DNA of 64,000 bases, taken from the NCBI RefSeq assembly GCF_008831285.2, contig NC_045147.1:4614001-4678000 (forward strand), read 5' to 3'. Shown one piece after another: positions 45,120 to 58,207 of this stretch. This DNA comes from Nymphaea colorata. Its lineage: Eukaryota; Streptophyta; Magnoliopsida; Nymphaeales; Nymphaeaceae. The notes under the pieces are model-generated. The model did not search any database. It was not told where the DNA came from and was given only the letters and a program-made list of their open reading frames with translations. A program made the position numbers and the translations under genes. Within the stretch, counting starts at the first letter, position 1. Each line of letters opens with the position of its first letter.

Positions 45120-48100
45120 CTATAAAAAGCATCAAATGCAATGTCCATAAATTCAAAACTATCATGCCTTACCATCGGGATGGTGATCCATGGAAAGACA
45201 TCATATGGAAGGTCCAAAGGACAATTGCATGACTGGTTGATGCCAATAAGAAGCGATACTGAGTCCGACCCTATTTTTTGGCTCGCTACCCTTTGGGGAT
45301 GCACTAGACTACCTGGCAAGAGAAAACAATGTTTGTAGACTGGGCTTTTGTCCAACATTGGGCTGAAACACAAGCTGGTTTGTGTGGGGAACATCATCAT
45401 TGTTAGGATGTAGATCAAACTGGCCAATGGCACCTTGTGGGTACAATATGCAACTGCAACGGTGTACATGAAGCTCGAACAAGTGACCTCACTTCTGATC
45501 ATGATCTGAAAATAGGGACCCATTAGACTACTTACATAAGAGCAAATAGTGTTCATGGATCGGGTTCCTGTCCAACAGTAGCCTAGAACACAAGTCAGTC
45601 AGTGTGGGGAACATCATTTTTATTAGGATGTGGACTAAACCGATCAATGACACCTCGTGAGTGCAATATACAAACTAAATGATGTACATGAAACTTGAGC
45701 AGGTGACTTTACTTTTGATGATGAGCTGCAGAGTGTGAAGGAAAGCAATCGATAGGTGATCACACACAACCTCGGTCGTGTGTTTTGGAAAAAGGCCAGG
45801 GGCGATTGGATGTCCGAATGAGATCAATGAATTCATATTGAATGACTGATCATGCGTTCCTGTCCATGCTCCTCTAGCTGGCAGATGGAGGGCTTCAATT
45901 ATGCATTCGAATGCCAATCAAATAATTATTGGTCTAATACCAAGAGCTGTTGGTGGAAAGGTATCATCTCAAAGCGCCGAAGGTTGATTTTATAACTGAT
46001 TGAGGCCAATAAAGAGCGATCCTGAGTCTGACTTTGCTTTGGGGCTCCCTTCCCTCTAGGATGCACTCAACTACTTACGTAAGAGCAAACAATGTTCATA
46101 GATTGGGTTCTTGTGCAACGGTGGGCTGGAACACAAGCTGGTCAATGTAGGGAACATCATCGCAGTTAGGTTGTGGAGCAAACCGGTCAGTGGCATTTCA
46201 TGGGTGAAATATACAAATCAAATGGTGTACATGAAGTTAGAGTGAATGGCATTACTTTTGATCATGAGCTGAAAAATATGAAGGATATCAACCGACTGAT
46301 GATCACACACAGTCTCACATAGCAAAACCTTATGGTTGCATATTTCGGAGTGAAGCCTAGGGAAATTACATGTCCAACTGAGGCCGATGAAGTGTGAATG
46401 AATGACCGATCATGCTTTCTTGCGCCTGCTGCTCAGGTCAGCAGATGGAGGGCATCCAATTGTGTGCTCGATCATGATATAATGGTCATAGGTCTTATAC
46501 CTTGAGCTGCGGGTGGAAACACATTGTCTGTAGATTGATTTGAGGATGATAAAGAGTGATCCTGAGTCCAATTCTGCCTTCCAATGCTTTCCCACTAGAG
46601 ACACACTGGACTATTTTTGTAAGAGCAAACAGAATTTGTTTCCTAGGTTCTTGTCCAATAGCAGGTTTGAACACAAGCCAGTTAGTGTGGGGAACGTTCT
46701 TGCTATTATACTGTAGATCAAACCGGTTAATGGCGCCTTGTGGGTGCAATATACAACTCAAACTGTGTACATGAAACTCGAGTAGGTGGTCTTACTTTTG
46801 ACGTTGAGCTGGGAAGTGTGAAGGAAAACAATAGACATGTGATTGTGCATAGTCTCGCATAGCAAAACCTTACAATTGAATGTTTAGAGAAAAGCCAGTA
46901 GCAATTGCATGTCTGATCAATGCCGATGAAGCGTAATGAATGATTGATTGCACTTTCTTGTGCACACTTCTCAAGTCAACAAATGGAAGACCTCCAATTG
47001 TACACTTGAATGTTAGTTAAATGGTTACAGGTTTTATACCTTGAGCAATCAATAGAAAGGCGTTATCTGGAAGGGCCGAAGGGCAGTTGCGTGACCGATT
47101 GAGGTCGATGTAGAGCGATCATGAGTCTGACTTTGCTTTTCAGCATCCTTCATTCTAGGGACACACCTTACTACTTACGTAAGAGCAAACCAGACAGTGT
47201 GGAGAAGATCATCACTGTTAGGTTGTGGATCAAACCAGTTAACGGCACCTCATGGATGCAATATACAAATAAAATGGTGTACATGAAGCTTGAGCAGGTG
47301 GCTTTACTTTTGATCATGAGCCAAAAAGTGTAAAGGAATGCAACCTAAAAGTAATTGCACATTAAAGCAAAATGTTATGGTTGCATGTTTCAGAAAAAGG
47401 CTAGGGGAGATTGCATATCCGACTAAGACCGATCATGCTTTTTTGCACGTGCTCCTCAATTTGGTAGATGGAGAGCCTCCAATTATGCACTTGAATGTCC
47501 ATCAAATGGTTGCAGGACTCTTACCTTTAGCTGTCAGTGGAAAGGCATCATCTGGAAGGGCTTGAAGGGTCATTGTGTGACCAATTGAAGCTGATAAAGA
47601 GCGATCTTGAGTCCAACTCTACTTTCGGCTCCCTTCTATCTGTGACGTACTAGACTACTTACATAAGAACAAACAGTGTGGGGAAGCTCATGGGTGCGAT
47701 ATAAAACTTAAACGGTGTATATGAAGCTCAAGCAGGTGGCCTTACTTCTGATCATGAGCCAGAAAGTGTGAAGGAAAGAAACTGACATGTGATCGCACAG
47801 AGCCTCACATATCAACACCTTACGGTTGCATGCTTCAGAGAAAGGCCATGGGTGATTGTGTGTCGAACTGACACTGATGAAGTAAGATTGAATGATGGGT
47901 TGTGCTTTCTTGTGCACACTCTTTAGACTGGCAGATGGAGGGCCTCCAACTATGCATTTGAATGTCGGTCAAATGGTCGCAGGACTTATATCTTTAGCTG
48001 TCGGTGGAAAGACATCGTCTCGAAGGGCCAAAGGGTTATTGCATGAACGATTGAGGCTGATCAAGAATGATCCCAAGTCCAACTCTACTTCGACTCTCCC

Positions 48101-48770
48101 TTCCCTCTAGGGCATACCAGACAGTCTTCATAGACTGTGTTCTTGTTACAGTGGGCCGGAACACAAGCTGGTCTGTTTTAGGAACATCATCACTGTTAGG
48201 CTATGGAGCAACCCAGTCAGTGGCACCTCGTGGGTGCAATCTACAATTCAAACAGTGTACATCAAGCTCAAGGATGTGGCGTTCTGATCATGAGCCAGAA
48301 AGTGTAAAGGAAAGCAACCAATAGGTGATCATGTGCAGCCTTGCATAGAAAACCTTTTGGTTGCATGTTTTGAAGAAAGGCTAGGGGCGATTATGTGTCC
48401 GACACAGAAGAAAGGCTAGGGCCGCATGTCTTTTACCTTGAACTGTCAATTAAAACACATCGTCTGGAAGGCTGAAGGGCGATTGCATGACTGATTGAGG
48501 ATGATGAAGAGTGATTCTGAGTCCGACTCTGTTTTTTGGCTCCGTTCTCTCTAGAGACACACCAAACTACGTATGTAAGAGCAAACGGTGTTCAAAGACT
48601 GGTTCTTGTTGAATAGTTTCTTGAAACACAAGCCGGTCAATGTGGGGCACATCTTTGCTGTTAGGATATGGACCAAACCAGTTAATGGTGCTTTGTGGGT
48701 GTAATATACAATTCAAATGATGTATAAGATTGGCAGGTAGCCATACTTTTGATCATGAGTCGAAAAGTGT
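45120..48770. repeat. Degenerate tandem array, unit about 0.5 kb, seven to eight units
   Basis: An anchor (GGGGAACATCATCACTGTTAGG and variants) occurs at about 45387, 45606, 46149, 46689, 47201, 47680, 48180 and 48645, giving spacings of about 219, 543, 540, 512, 479, 500 and 465. Other words keep the same phase: GTGTACATGAAGCT, TTTTGATCATGAGC, GTGTGAAGGAAAGCAA, AGATGGAGGGCCTCCAA, GGCATCGTCTGGAAGGGC, CGATTGCATGACCGATTGAGG, and ACTACTTACGTAAGAGCAAAC. The units have diverged by perhaps a quarter and carry indels. Short frames inside are repeated copies of the same non-coding unit. Confidence 0.85.
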
Positions 48771-48988
48771 TGTGGGGGGGGGGGGGTGGGTAATCTGACA
48801 TGTGCTACGGTGGTGGCAACCGTGTGGTGATGGCTTTTTTAACATGTTTTTTCTCGTATGGTTTTAGAAAGCATGTTCGCATGGGGATTTAAAACAATGC
48901 AACTCATTTAGAGACCATTACATCAGTTTGTGTTCCTATTCAAGACGAAAAAATGCCAATGTTGAGATCTTATTTCAAAATACTTGAA
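48771..48988. other. Junction between the tandem array and the permuted repeat
   Basis: It begins with a homopolymer run of G (48774-48790) and is otherwise unassigned. Confidence 0.5.
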
Positions 48989-50929
48989 TTTTGAGAAATT
49001 GAGTTGGAATTTTCTTTTTGAAAAAAATCAGTATTTGAAAACTTCAAGTTTTTGAAATCATTTTGAGAATGAACTGACTGTTCGTCACTTTGAGATAACT
49101 TTGCAATATGACTTGATCAAGGTAGCAACTTCGAATCAATTTGCTGCGATTAGTGAATTGCGTGCATGTGCAGTGGATGAATGCATTTTTGGCAAAAGCA
49201 AACTATATGCTTCATTCAACCTTCACTCTCTCATAGACTGGCTTTGAGAGTTTTGGATGTTGGATGAGTGCGAGGTCCATTCTTGGCATTCTACACATAA
49301 TCCATGAGCTTGACTCGATTTTGAAAATCAATGTCTTTGAAATTTTGAAATGTTTGCAATTTTTGTTTAAAAAATGAAAGTACAGTTTTAGGACTCTTTG
49401 GATTGACTTGAATCAGGTCTTCAGAAATCGATAATGATTTTAAAATTTTGGTTGATTTGGCAACCTTTTGCTTGACGGTTAGAAATTTAATTCAAGCTCA
49501 TGTCAGCTGAAATATTGATGGGATTTTGGTTTAAAACTAGTTGAGTTTTGGAAAATTGGTTGTGCTCAAAGTCATGTATGAGGACTTTGAAGTGTTTGGA
49601 AATTTAGAAATTATTCCTACGAGATTTGATTTAAATGTTCTTTTGAGCGTGAATACATGGATTTGACATCCAGATTTTCAAATTTCATCAATTTTGGAGT
49701 CTTGAAAATAATTGAAATTTTTGGGATCTCATATTGCGCACTCCAACTTCTTTGGTAAGTCGGATGAATTTTGGTAACTTCATTTTCCCTTTGGGATGGT
49801 TGATTGAGATTTGAATATATATATATATATATATATATAGGCTGAAAGGCCATCAACTACAACTGCATATTCTCAACATTAGCTGTTCCTGTGTAATACT
49901 AAATCCTTAAGGTCGATACAGCTCCACTGTCGATCAATTAAAGTGTCGTGCCGACGCATACCACCGACGTCGGTGCAATCATATTAGGGGCATTTGGATG
50001 CAACCCAAAACCCATTGAAGATGGGAAAAAGCGTGATGACTTAATGCATGACAAATTTTCTTTTGGAAGCGCCGACGCCTAGCATACCAATGGAAATTGG
50101 AAACTGCAACATAATCAGACCAACATCTAGAGAGACTTGCACTACTAGTGTTGTTCATTTAGGATTGGGAGCAATGACCTCAATATCTGCCACCAATGCC
50201 ACAAGAGGAACAGTGTGGGGCTCCACCAGTTCTGTTTAGTGCTGCAGAATTTTTTCTTTTTTTAATTAAAAATGACATAGGTGGACGGAGTGTGAGAGTG
50301 GGAAGGGGTGTTGCAGGAAATATTACAGCCATGAGGTTTTTCAGGCATTTTGTTTATCTGGGAGTTGTTTTTAAACCGGGACAAGTGCAATAAGGATGAA
50401 TTAATTCCCATCAAACCATAGTGGGGGTGATCCATGGGTCAACATGGGCAATGCCAACACATGGCTTTGCATGTGTTCTGACATAGGTGTTAGACAAATT
50501 TGGTGTAGTGCACGGTTGGGAATGATCAACATATATAAGGGAATTCTGAGTTGAAACATCCCATGGTTGAAAAGAGAGAAAAAAAAAAGAAAAGAGTTTA
50601 ATTTGGAAAATTTTCCTTATCCACTGAAGGCCACCTTCGACCTTGATTATAAAACACGTAGAGAAAATAAATAGGTGAACATCAACCTAATTTGAAAATT
50701 GGATTTGGATTTGATTTAAAATTTTGTCAATTGATTTTGAATTGGACCATTGATTTAGTCCAGGAATTTGATTATAAAATTGGATAATTGAAGGTAACTT
50801 AAATGAATTTTCTGAACATTTTTTGAAGCTTAAATGAGAGGCAAAATTTCAATTTTAGAGTCCATTTTGAAAGACTCAAATTTTGAGAAATTGAGATGGC
50901 ATTCCCTTTTGGAAAATCTCAAATTTGAA
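48989..50929 (+). repeat. Large dispersed repeat, plus-strand copy (order X then Y)
   Basis: X (48989-49813) and Y (49843-50929) are joined by an (AT)n microsatellite (49816-49839). The whole begins and ends with a direct repeat R of about 50 bases starting TTTTGAGAAATTGAG (48989 and 50881). Y contains a TATATAAGG word at about 50533, and GACGTCGGTGCAATCAT. X and Y recur inverted at 61305-63237 with the order of halves swapped. There is no coding frame. Confidence 0.85.
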
Positions 50930-52424
50930 TGGACGTGATTGAGAGAGTCCAAGGGAGATTCATAGTTTGACTAGGGGGCAGCTAGACTGCTGATTGAAGG
51001 CAGCAGACTCACTACCATTGAAACTCAAGTAGAAGCAGCTGAGAATGTGACAGAGAGCAGCACATCGGCTGCTTTGGAAAAGTAGCAAAACTGCTGTTTA
51101 GGTGGTGACGTTGAAGTAGCAATGCTGGTATTCTTGGGAGCAGTTGGTCGGCTTCGGCAGTGAGTAGCTGGTCCACCAGGGGGCGAGCAGCAAGGCTGCT
51201 ATTTTGGTAGAGCAACAAATGGCAACCGATCAAGAACAATAATAAAGTTGCAGTTTTGCAATGACAGCAACAGGGCTGTTATGGTAGTGGGATGTTCACA
51301 TCCCCAAAATTTTTATTTTTGGTTTTAGAGTGCTCCAGAAAAATAATGTTTTGTTTTGAAATGAGAGAAAAAAGGACTCGTCCGTCGGTACAAGGATCGA
51401 CCATTCCCAGTGCCTTTACAAGGGGTAATCAATCTAAGGGCTATGTCTATTATTAATGCATTTCGTTTTAGCTTAAACATCTTTTTCATCCTAAATGCGG
51501 TGTGGTGTTTGAGAAAATGTTGAAGACTTGATATTTCAAGATGTTGAGAAAGTTTTGAAGAATCATTTGAGAGAGTGAAACATTTTGATTTGGAAAATCT
51601 TAGATTGAAAAATCTTTACAAATATTATTTGAAAACATTTGAAGATCATCTTTTGGAAATCACTTTTATGTTCTCTTAAGACTTTAAGTAGGTTTGAGGT
51701 TTTGCTCTAATTTGGTTATTACATAATTAGAGTTCTATCTCATCTTACTTAAGTTTTTTTAGAAATGTGCTTGTGGTCATTTGTGATGTTAAGTGAATGT
51801 GGATAAATGAATACATTGATCCTACATGATTCATTCATACCACAACATTCATCTAAAGACATTCCTACCATCACATACATTTAAGTTTTTTGTAATAAAT
51901 ATTTTTTATAAAAAGAAAGAAGTTTTTGAAAATGGAATGAGGTTGTAGACCCTCAAATATGATTTCAATTTTGGGTCATTACTTTGAGTTTTGGTCTTGG
52001 TGAAGTCGGTAGATAAAAAAGATCTTGAAAGAAAAATGTTTGAAAGAATATAAAAGATAAAGACTTAATCACAAGAGAAATATAGAGAAGGAGAGAGAGA
52101 AAGAGATCTTGAAAATCACAAATAAAAGATTTAAAAGAAAGAGAGATATGTATTCATATACATGTTTATATATACATATATATATGCATATATGTATATG
52201 TATAGATACGTATATGAAAGCTTACGAAAATAAGGTTTAAATCAAGTAGAGAAGAGAAGATCATTTTAGAAAGAGAGAGAGAGAGAGGTAAAAGTGGAAT
52301 ACACATATGTATATTCTTATATACAAATACGAGAGTTTGTAAAAATATGTTAAATCATAAAGAGAGAAAGACAAAGAAAGATATTCATGTGCACGTATAC
52401 GTATGTAACATATATATGCCATAT

Positions 52425-52507
<83 letters not shown>

Positions 52508-55479
52508 TCATGAGAGTTAAAATCACGAAATGAATTAAAAATATCCGACTTCGATTTTTGATGTAGGTCGGAGGGGAACTTGGGCTCATGCAAGAACCTA
52601 AGTTAAGTCTCAGAAACTGCATTAAAGAGGGTATTTGCTTTTGAAAATCTTTTGGAAAACATGCTTTCAACTATGAACATAAAATCATATTATTTGTTTC
52701 AAGAAAATACATTTCTTCCACCATTGGGTATGGAAGAAAATAAAAAATACACGGAATGGAGAGCAACGTAGGAAAGCACTCATTGAGGTCCCTAATCAGG
52801 TGATTAAGAAATAATCTAAATGTGAGAATGACATAAAAATACATATTAACATGTACATATTCGTGAATGACTTTTCTGGGTTGGACAAATCTCAACCTCA
52901 AAATCAACATAAGAATGAATAAAAATGTCAACCCACACAGTCATTCTCACCATGCATTTGCTCATTAATTAAGAAAAAAATTAAAACATCATGCATGAAC
53001 ATTATCTCAAGCATATATGATGAGTAAGACAATATAACAAGCATATTTTTGGAGATAAATGAAGAAATGATATTTATTCCGCCTTGCTCATATGCCTGGG
53101 GCACTCAAGATATAGTTATCAATTCTGAATAAGAAATTATTTGAGCTTTCTTGCACGACCATGAGGGGGTGGCAAGAGGAAAAGAGGAAATTAAAATGGA
53201 GGATTACATGCCTCGGATATGGATGAGTCTCCTTCTTTGAATGATGAAATAATCCCTCTAAGAGGTCTTCTTGTGCTCTCTTGAGGAGTTTTAACTTGGA
53301 GATGCTTGCTCCCAAGGTCGTCGAAGGAGAGAGAAATGGAATTAGAGGCAAATCTTTAATTGATGAAACATTAGAAATCCCCAAGGGTTAGCCCATGCTC
53401 AAGAGGGAGGATTGTGAGGGTATTTTTAGAGACTTTTGGAGCTAAAATTTAAAATTTAAATTCTTTTGAATTTTACAAGATTTTCCTACGAATTTCAAGT
53501 ATTTTTGAATATTTAAATTTTTAAAAATTGGCTTTGACTGAATGGGATTGGTCATCAACCCTGCAAACACCCATTTGGGGTGTGGGCAGGGCTATTGCCC
53601 ACCCAAAAATGCCAAAACCGACCTCCAAGGGGTTGTTTTTTCATAAAAATGGAGGGCATGCACGCACAGGACCACTTGGCATGCCAGGCACTGTTTGCGT
53701 GCAGTCACACGGGCGTGGTGCGCTCGCACGTCCGGGCATGTGTTGCTTCCTTTTTCTATTATTGTTTTAAATTTAAATAAAATCTAATAAAATAAAATAA
53801 AAAATGTTGTTTATATAGGAAGCATAAAACACATTTTTTTTAATTTAAAATGTGTAAAAGAAAAGTTTTTGTTAAAAATAGGCGGCTGACTCCATTTTGA
53901 GCTACTCCGGGCTCGTTTTGAATCCAGATTCGGTTCAATTAGTCACCGACGAAGCATAAAACAAAAGGAAGGTCTGTGCATGTGAGCAACGCTCATAGCA
54001 CCAGACTTTGTCATTTTGAACTCGATTTTGGATTTTGAGTTTGAAATGTTTGATTTGGATGTAAACTTGGGTTTAAAAATTCGTTTTAGATCGAATAGTT
54101 GCAAATTTGTTTTGGGTCTAGGATTAAATCTGAATACATTATTTTTGGAAAAATTTGGGGTGATAACATGGGAGCCGCTAGATTTGGACGGTAAACGACT
54201 GGGCTAATCCTGCTAAGTTTGGTGGGGAACAGTAGAGATTTCTGCCGTCGTGATTGTGAGAGTTAATGAGGAGCAGGGGTAGGTCCAAGCTTTGCGTTAG
54301 TTGATATGGAGCAGCAAGACTATGTTGTTGTTGAATTCTGTTGAGAACAACCAAGATTGATCTTGCTGAAAAAAGTGTGGAGCAGTGAAAGAGCTGCTGG
54401 CTGATTAGGAACAGCAAGGTAGCTGACATAGGCTTATTGGTGGTTGACTAAAGCAGCTATGCTGTTAGTCGCAGAGCAGCTAAGTGCTGGTGATTGGGGA
54501 TGCAGTAAGTGGCTGCAGCTAGAAGAAGTTTGGGCTCGATAGGAAGCAGCAAAGGAGGTTGCTGCTGAGTTTCCTCGACAATAGCACAGGACGGTCTCTG
54601 CTGGGATAGATGGGGATCAGCAGGATACACCTGCCATTGCTAGTGGGGAGCAGCAAGAGAACTTGTTGAACTTCAGCAAGCTGTTGGTGACCAACTAGCC
54701 GACTAGGAGCACTGAGGTTGTGGTTAGGCAATAACAAGCAGCTTAGGCTACTATAATTTGGTATTTGGGGAAAAGCGAGGCTGCTCTTCTGAGCATAATA
54801 ACATTGTGGCGGTCGACTAGAGGCAGTGAGGCTGTGAATAGAAAGTGACGAGTAGCTTGGGCTGCTGTCGTGAAAGTGAGGAACTAAGTGCAGCAGTTAG
54901 GAAAGAAGGGCTAAGATGAGCGGAGAGGAGGCTAGACTAGCCGTCGGTTGAGGATGAACTGCAGATGATGAGGATCAGACTGAGCATCTAATTTGCCAAA
55001 GTGAACTTGGAGGTAAGCGTCCAAGCTACTGTTGACAGATTTTGGCAAAGACATGGGAATAGAGGACATCAGTCGAAAGTAGACGCAGGCTGGGATTGAG
55101 CTGATTGGAGACAGATGCTGGCTGGAGCTGTGTCGATTGGAAAAGCAGTTGGATTGAAGATGCAATGAGGATGGATGTAGGTGAAGACGAACTAATGAGT
55201 TGAAGGAGAACAATGCAGGTTGGAGATGCATGTCTGCGCTTGGAGGAGCTGAAATACGTTCAAGGGAGTTATCTGCTCTTGAACTGCTGCAACGAGCTGA
55301 AGGAGAGCAGCACAGGTCGGACACAGACGCAGGCTAGAGCTGTGAGGAGATGAAGCTCATCCAAGGGAGTTATCTGATCTTGAGATGCTGCAACGAGCTG
55401 AAGGAGAGCAGCAATGGGAGGCGCAGGTGGGAGGATCATTTTTTGAAAATTTTTCCAGCCTCCCTCGAGCCAGAACTCT
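50930..55479. other. Low-complexity and unassigned DNA
   Basis: Stretches at 51010-51290 and 54220-55430 are dominated by spaced AGCAGC/AGCAAGGCTGCT words and have G-rich plus strands. 51300-51500 begins GTTCACATCCCCAAAATTTT and contains GGTACAAGGATCGACCATTCC, possibly LTR sequence of a Ty3-type element, without coding support. 52100-52510 holds microsatellites. 53530-53770 is GC-richer with short frames of no recognised product. Confidence 0.45.
52428..52507. repeat. Compound microsatellite (CA)n-(TA)n
   Basis: About 27 CA units run into about 11 TA units. Two overlapping minus-strand frames cross it and are artefacts. Confidence 0.95.
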
Positions 55480-55628
55480 AGATTTTAGAGATAATGCACA
55501 GCCATATCCTTCCATGTGTATCCTTATCCTTTCAAAATGAATTCTGTCCTAATCTTTTATCCACATTGAATGTAGCCTATTGATGTGTAACACCTCTTGA
55601 TAAGAGATCCGATCCTTTATTCTTGACG
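55480..55628 (-). repeat. Copia-3 3' LTR, truncated
   Basis: It corresponds to the first half (minus-strand reading) of the 5' LTR. The homology stops abruptly at 55480 (AGATTTTAGAGATAATGC), about 150 bases short. Its first base is changed (CGTCAAG for TGTCAAG). Confidence 0.88.
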
Positions 55629-55640
55629 CTCCCCCTCAAA
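55629..55640 (-). other. Copia-3 polypurine tract
   Basis: Minus-strand TTTGAGGGGGAG sits at the border of the 3' LTR. Confidence 0.85.
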
Positions 55641-56560
55641 CTGAGGCATATAGATTTATTACGCTCAGTTTGGATAGCAAATGTTTGAATGCCTCTTTGC
55701 CTAACGCCTTGGTAAAGAGATCGGCTAGCTGCTCTTTGCTTCTGACATAACATGTTCTGATTTCACCTTGACTGATTTTTTTCTCATACTACATGACAAT
55801 CTATGTCAATATGCTTGGTGCGCTCGTGAAAAGCTGGATTGGCTGCAATATGTATTGCAACCTGATTATCGCAATACAAATTTGCTGGTTGTGTGTGTTG
55901 GACAGCTAAGTTGGATAATAAGTATTTTAACCATGTTTCCTCACAAACAACATTTCCCATTGCTCGGTATTTCGCCTTAGCAGAAGAGCGAGACATAGTG
56001 GATTGTTTCTTTGTTTTCCATGATATTAGAGATGCTCCAAGGAGAACACAATAGCCAGAGATGGATCTTCGTGCTTCATGACAAGCAGCCCAATCTGAAT
56101 CACAAGAAACACTTACTTGAAAATTATTTTCTTTGCCCAATCAAATGCCTTGTCCTGGATTCATTTTAATAAATTTGACAAGTCTCAAGGCAGCTTGAAA
56201 ATGTGATTCCTTCGGTGTATGCATGAAGCGACTTAGTACATGAACGACAAATTGAACATCTGGTCTTGTGATACTCAAATAAATAAGACATCCAATCAGT
56301 TTTCTATATTTTGTTGGATCTTTCATCTCTTCACTTTGAGTAGTATCTAGACCATGCTTCTGCTCCATGAGAATTTCCATTGGCTTTGTGCCTAATAATC
56401 TGACCACATTTATAATGTTGAGTGCATAATTTTGTTGTGAAACATATATTCATTTAGATGACCGGCAATTTCCAGGCCCAAAAAATATTTAAAATTACCA
56501 AGATCTTTCATGCAGAACTTTTGGCACAAGAAAGACTTAATTTCTTCTACAAAATCCTCC
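55641..56560 (-). pseudogene. Copia-3 RNase H and end of reverse transcriptase
   Basis: Frames 56407-56141 and 56140-55784 carry PTKYRKLIGCLIYLSITRPDVQFVVHVLS, CDSDWAACHEARRSISGYCVLLG, SRSSAKAKYRAM, YCDNQVAIHIAANPAFHERTKHID, then (55783-55640) RSKEQLADLFTKALG. RNase H motifs are present, but the frame is split. Confidence 0.88.
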
Positions 56561-57100
56561 ATATTACCGGGAATGATCAAATTGTCCACATGTATTAGAA
56601 CAACAAAAAAAACTTCTCTTTGTTAAGAGTAAATATCATGTGATTAGCCTTGGATTGTATAAAACCAAATTCTTCAAGCGCCATAGATAACTTGTGAAAC
56701 CAATTTCTTGCAGACTGCTTAAGACCGTAGAGAGATTTGTGAAGCTTACATACTAAGTTCTCTCCCTTATGGTTGTATCCTTGCAGCACTCGCGTATACA
56801 CTTCCTCAAGTAGATCTCCATGAAGGAAGACATTATTTACATCTATTTGATATAATAACCAATATGCAGTAGCGACTGAAAGAAGGGTGCGAACTGTTAC
56901 CATTTTGGCTATTGGCACAAATGTTTCATTGTAATCTAATCCCTCTTTCTGTGAAAAACTTTTTCCTACTAGATGGGCCTTGTATCATTCGATGGATCCA
57001 TCTGACTGAAATTTTATTTTGTATACCCATTTGCAAGCCACGGGTTGGATCCCTTTTGGTAGAGTAGTCAATGTCCACGTTTATTGTCCCGCAATGCACT
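56561..57100 (-). pseudogene. Copia-3 reverse transcriptase, inactive
   Basis: The frame 56918-56595 has PIAKMVTVRTLLSVA, LYQIDVNNVFLHGDLLEEVY, CKLHKSLYGLKQSARNWF and stops just before the catalytic box, which in the next frame reads VLIHVDNLIIPGN instead of YVDD. Upstream words (GWKWVYKIKFQSDGS-like) occur at 57000-57060. Confidence 0.88.
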
Positions 57101-57186
57101 ATTTTCTAAGTCCAATGCATCTCGCCACTCTTTGATTTTACTTGCCTCTTCATATGATTCTAGTGTAGAAATTGAGGCTATAGAGG

Positions 57187-58207
57187 TTAAAAAAATGGAG
57201 AAATTAGAAGAGAAACAATGTAAAGAGGTAAACTTGGAAGGAGGATACCTTGTGCCTTTTTATAGAATTTGCCATTGAGTCGCCATTGATCAAGGGTGTC
57301 GAAATTAGAGAACAATAAAAATCTTTCATCCAACTGGCTGGATTTTTTGATGAGATGATCTTCTAAGGTGTTCAGTTGGTTCAGATTCCAAGGCTTGGTT
57401 TGGTTGCATGGTCTCACTATTGGTGTTTTGGATTTCAGGCAAGAGTATATCATGAGTTGGAACAAGCGTCTCACCATTTTCAGATATGTTTGTGTCTTCA
57501 TTAGGTTCAGCTGTAGGTGATGCTTCATTTTCAAACGACACTTCTTCCAGTGAGCGAATCATATGTTCTTGGGTTATTGGCATAGACATAATACTCAATC
57601 TTTCATCCTCCTTGACTTGTTGGAATGGAAAAATATTTTCACAGAAAACAACATCCCATTAGTGAAAACTCTCTTGTTTTCTAAATCAAAGACCTTGTAT
57701 GCTTTTTGGCCTTCACGATAACTAATAAAGTTGTATTTATGTGTTCTAGTGTCGAATTTCCCTTTCTTGTGATTATTGTTGGTTGCATAGTAAAAGGAGC
57801 CAAGGACACATACATGTTCAAAAGAAGGTTTTTTATTAAATATTTTTTCAAATGGAGCTATTCCTCCCAAGGTAGGTATAGGATTATGATTAATAAGATA
57901 GGTGGCAGTTAAAACACACTCACTCCAAAACTGAATTGGTAAATTTGCTTCAAAACAAAGGGCCCTTGCTACTTCAAGAAGATGACAATGTGTTCTACCA
58001 CTTCGTTTTGCTGTGATGTGGCGACACAACTATGTTGATGAATGGTACCTTGTTGGTTGAGAAAAGATTGCATCTTATGAAAAAAAAAAACTCAGCACCA
58101 TTATAAGATCTCACATTTTTAATGGTGACACCAAATTGATTTTTTATCAAAGCAAAATATTTTTTCATAAGATATAATGTTTCATGTTTGTGTCTCATTA
58201 AAAACAT
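57187..58207 (-). pseudogene. Copia-3 integrase and linker, broken
   Basis: Frames 58207-57995, 58029-57595 and 57598-57187 carry FALIKNQFGVTIKNVRSYNGAEF (the second catalytic Asp is Tyr), HCHLLEVARALCFEANLPIQFWSECVLTATYLINH, TLGGIAPFEKIF, FYYATNNNHKKGKFDTRTHKYNFISYREGQKAYKVFDLE, then a Ser/Glu-rich linker. The overall order is that of copia integrase. Confidence 0.88.

Noticed and set aside
45120-48770. CRISPR-like or gene-family interpretation of the array
   Set aside because: The unit is about 500 bases with no short repeat-spacer rule, this is a plant nuclear genome, and no shared reading frame survives among units.
54932-55324. 130-codon minus-strand Ser-rich frame
   Set aside because: It lies in AGCAGC-type low-complexity DNA and has no start context, domain or partner exon.
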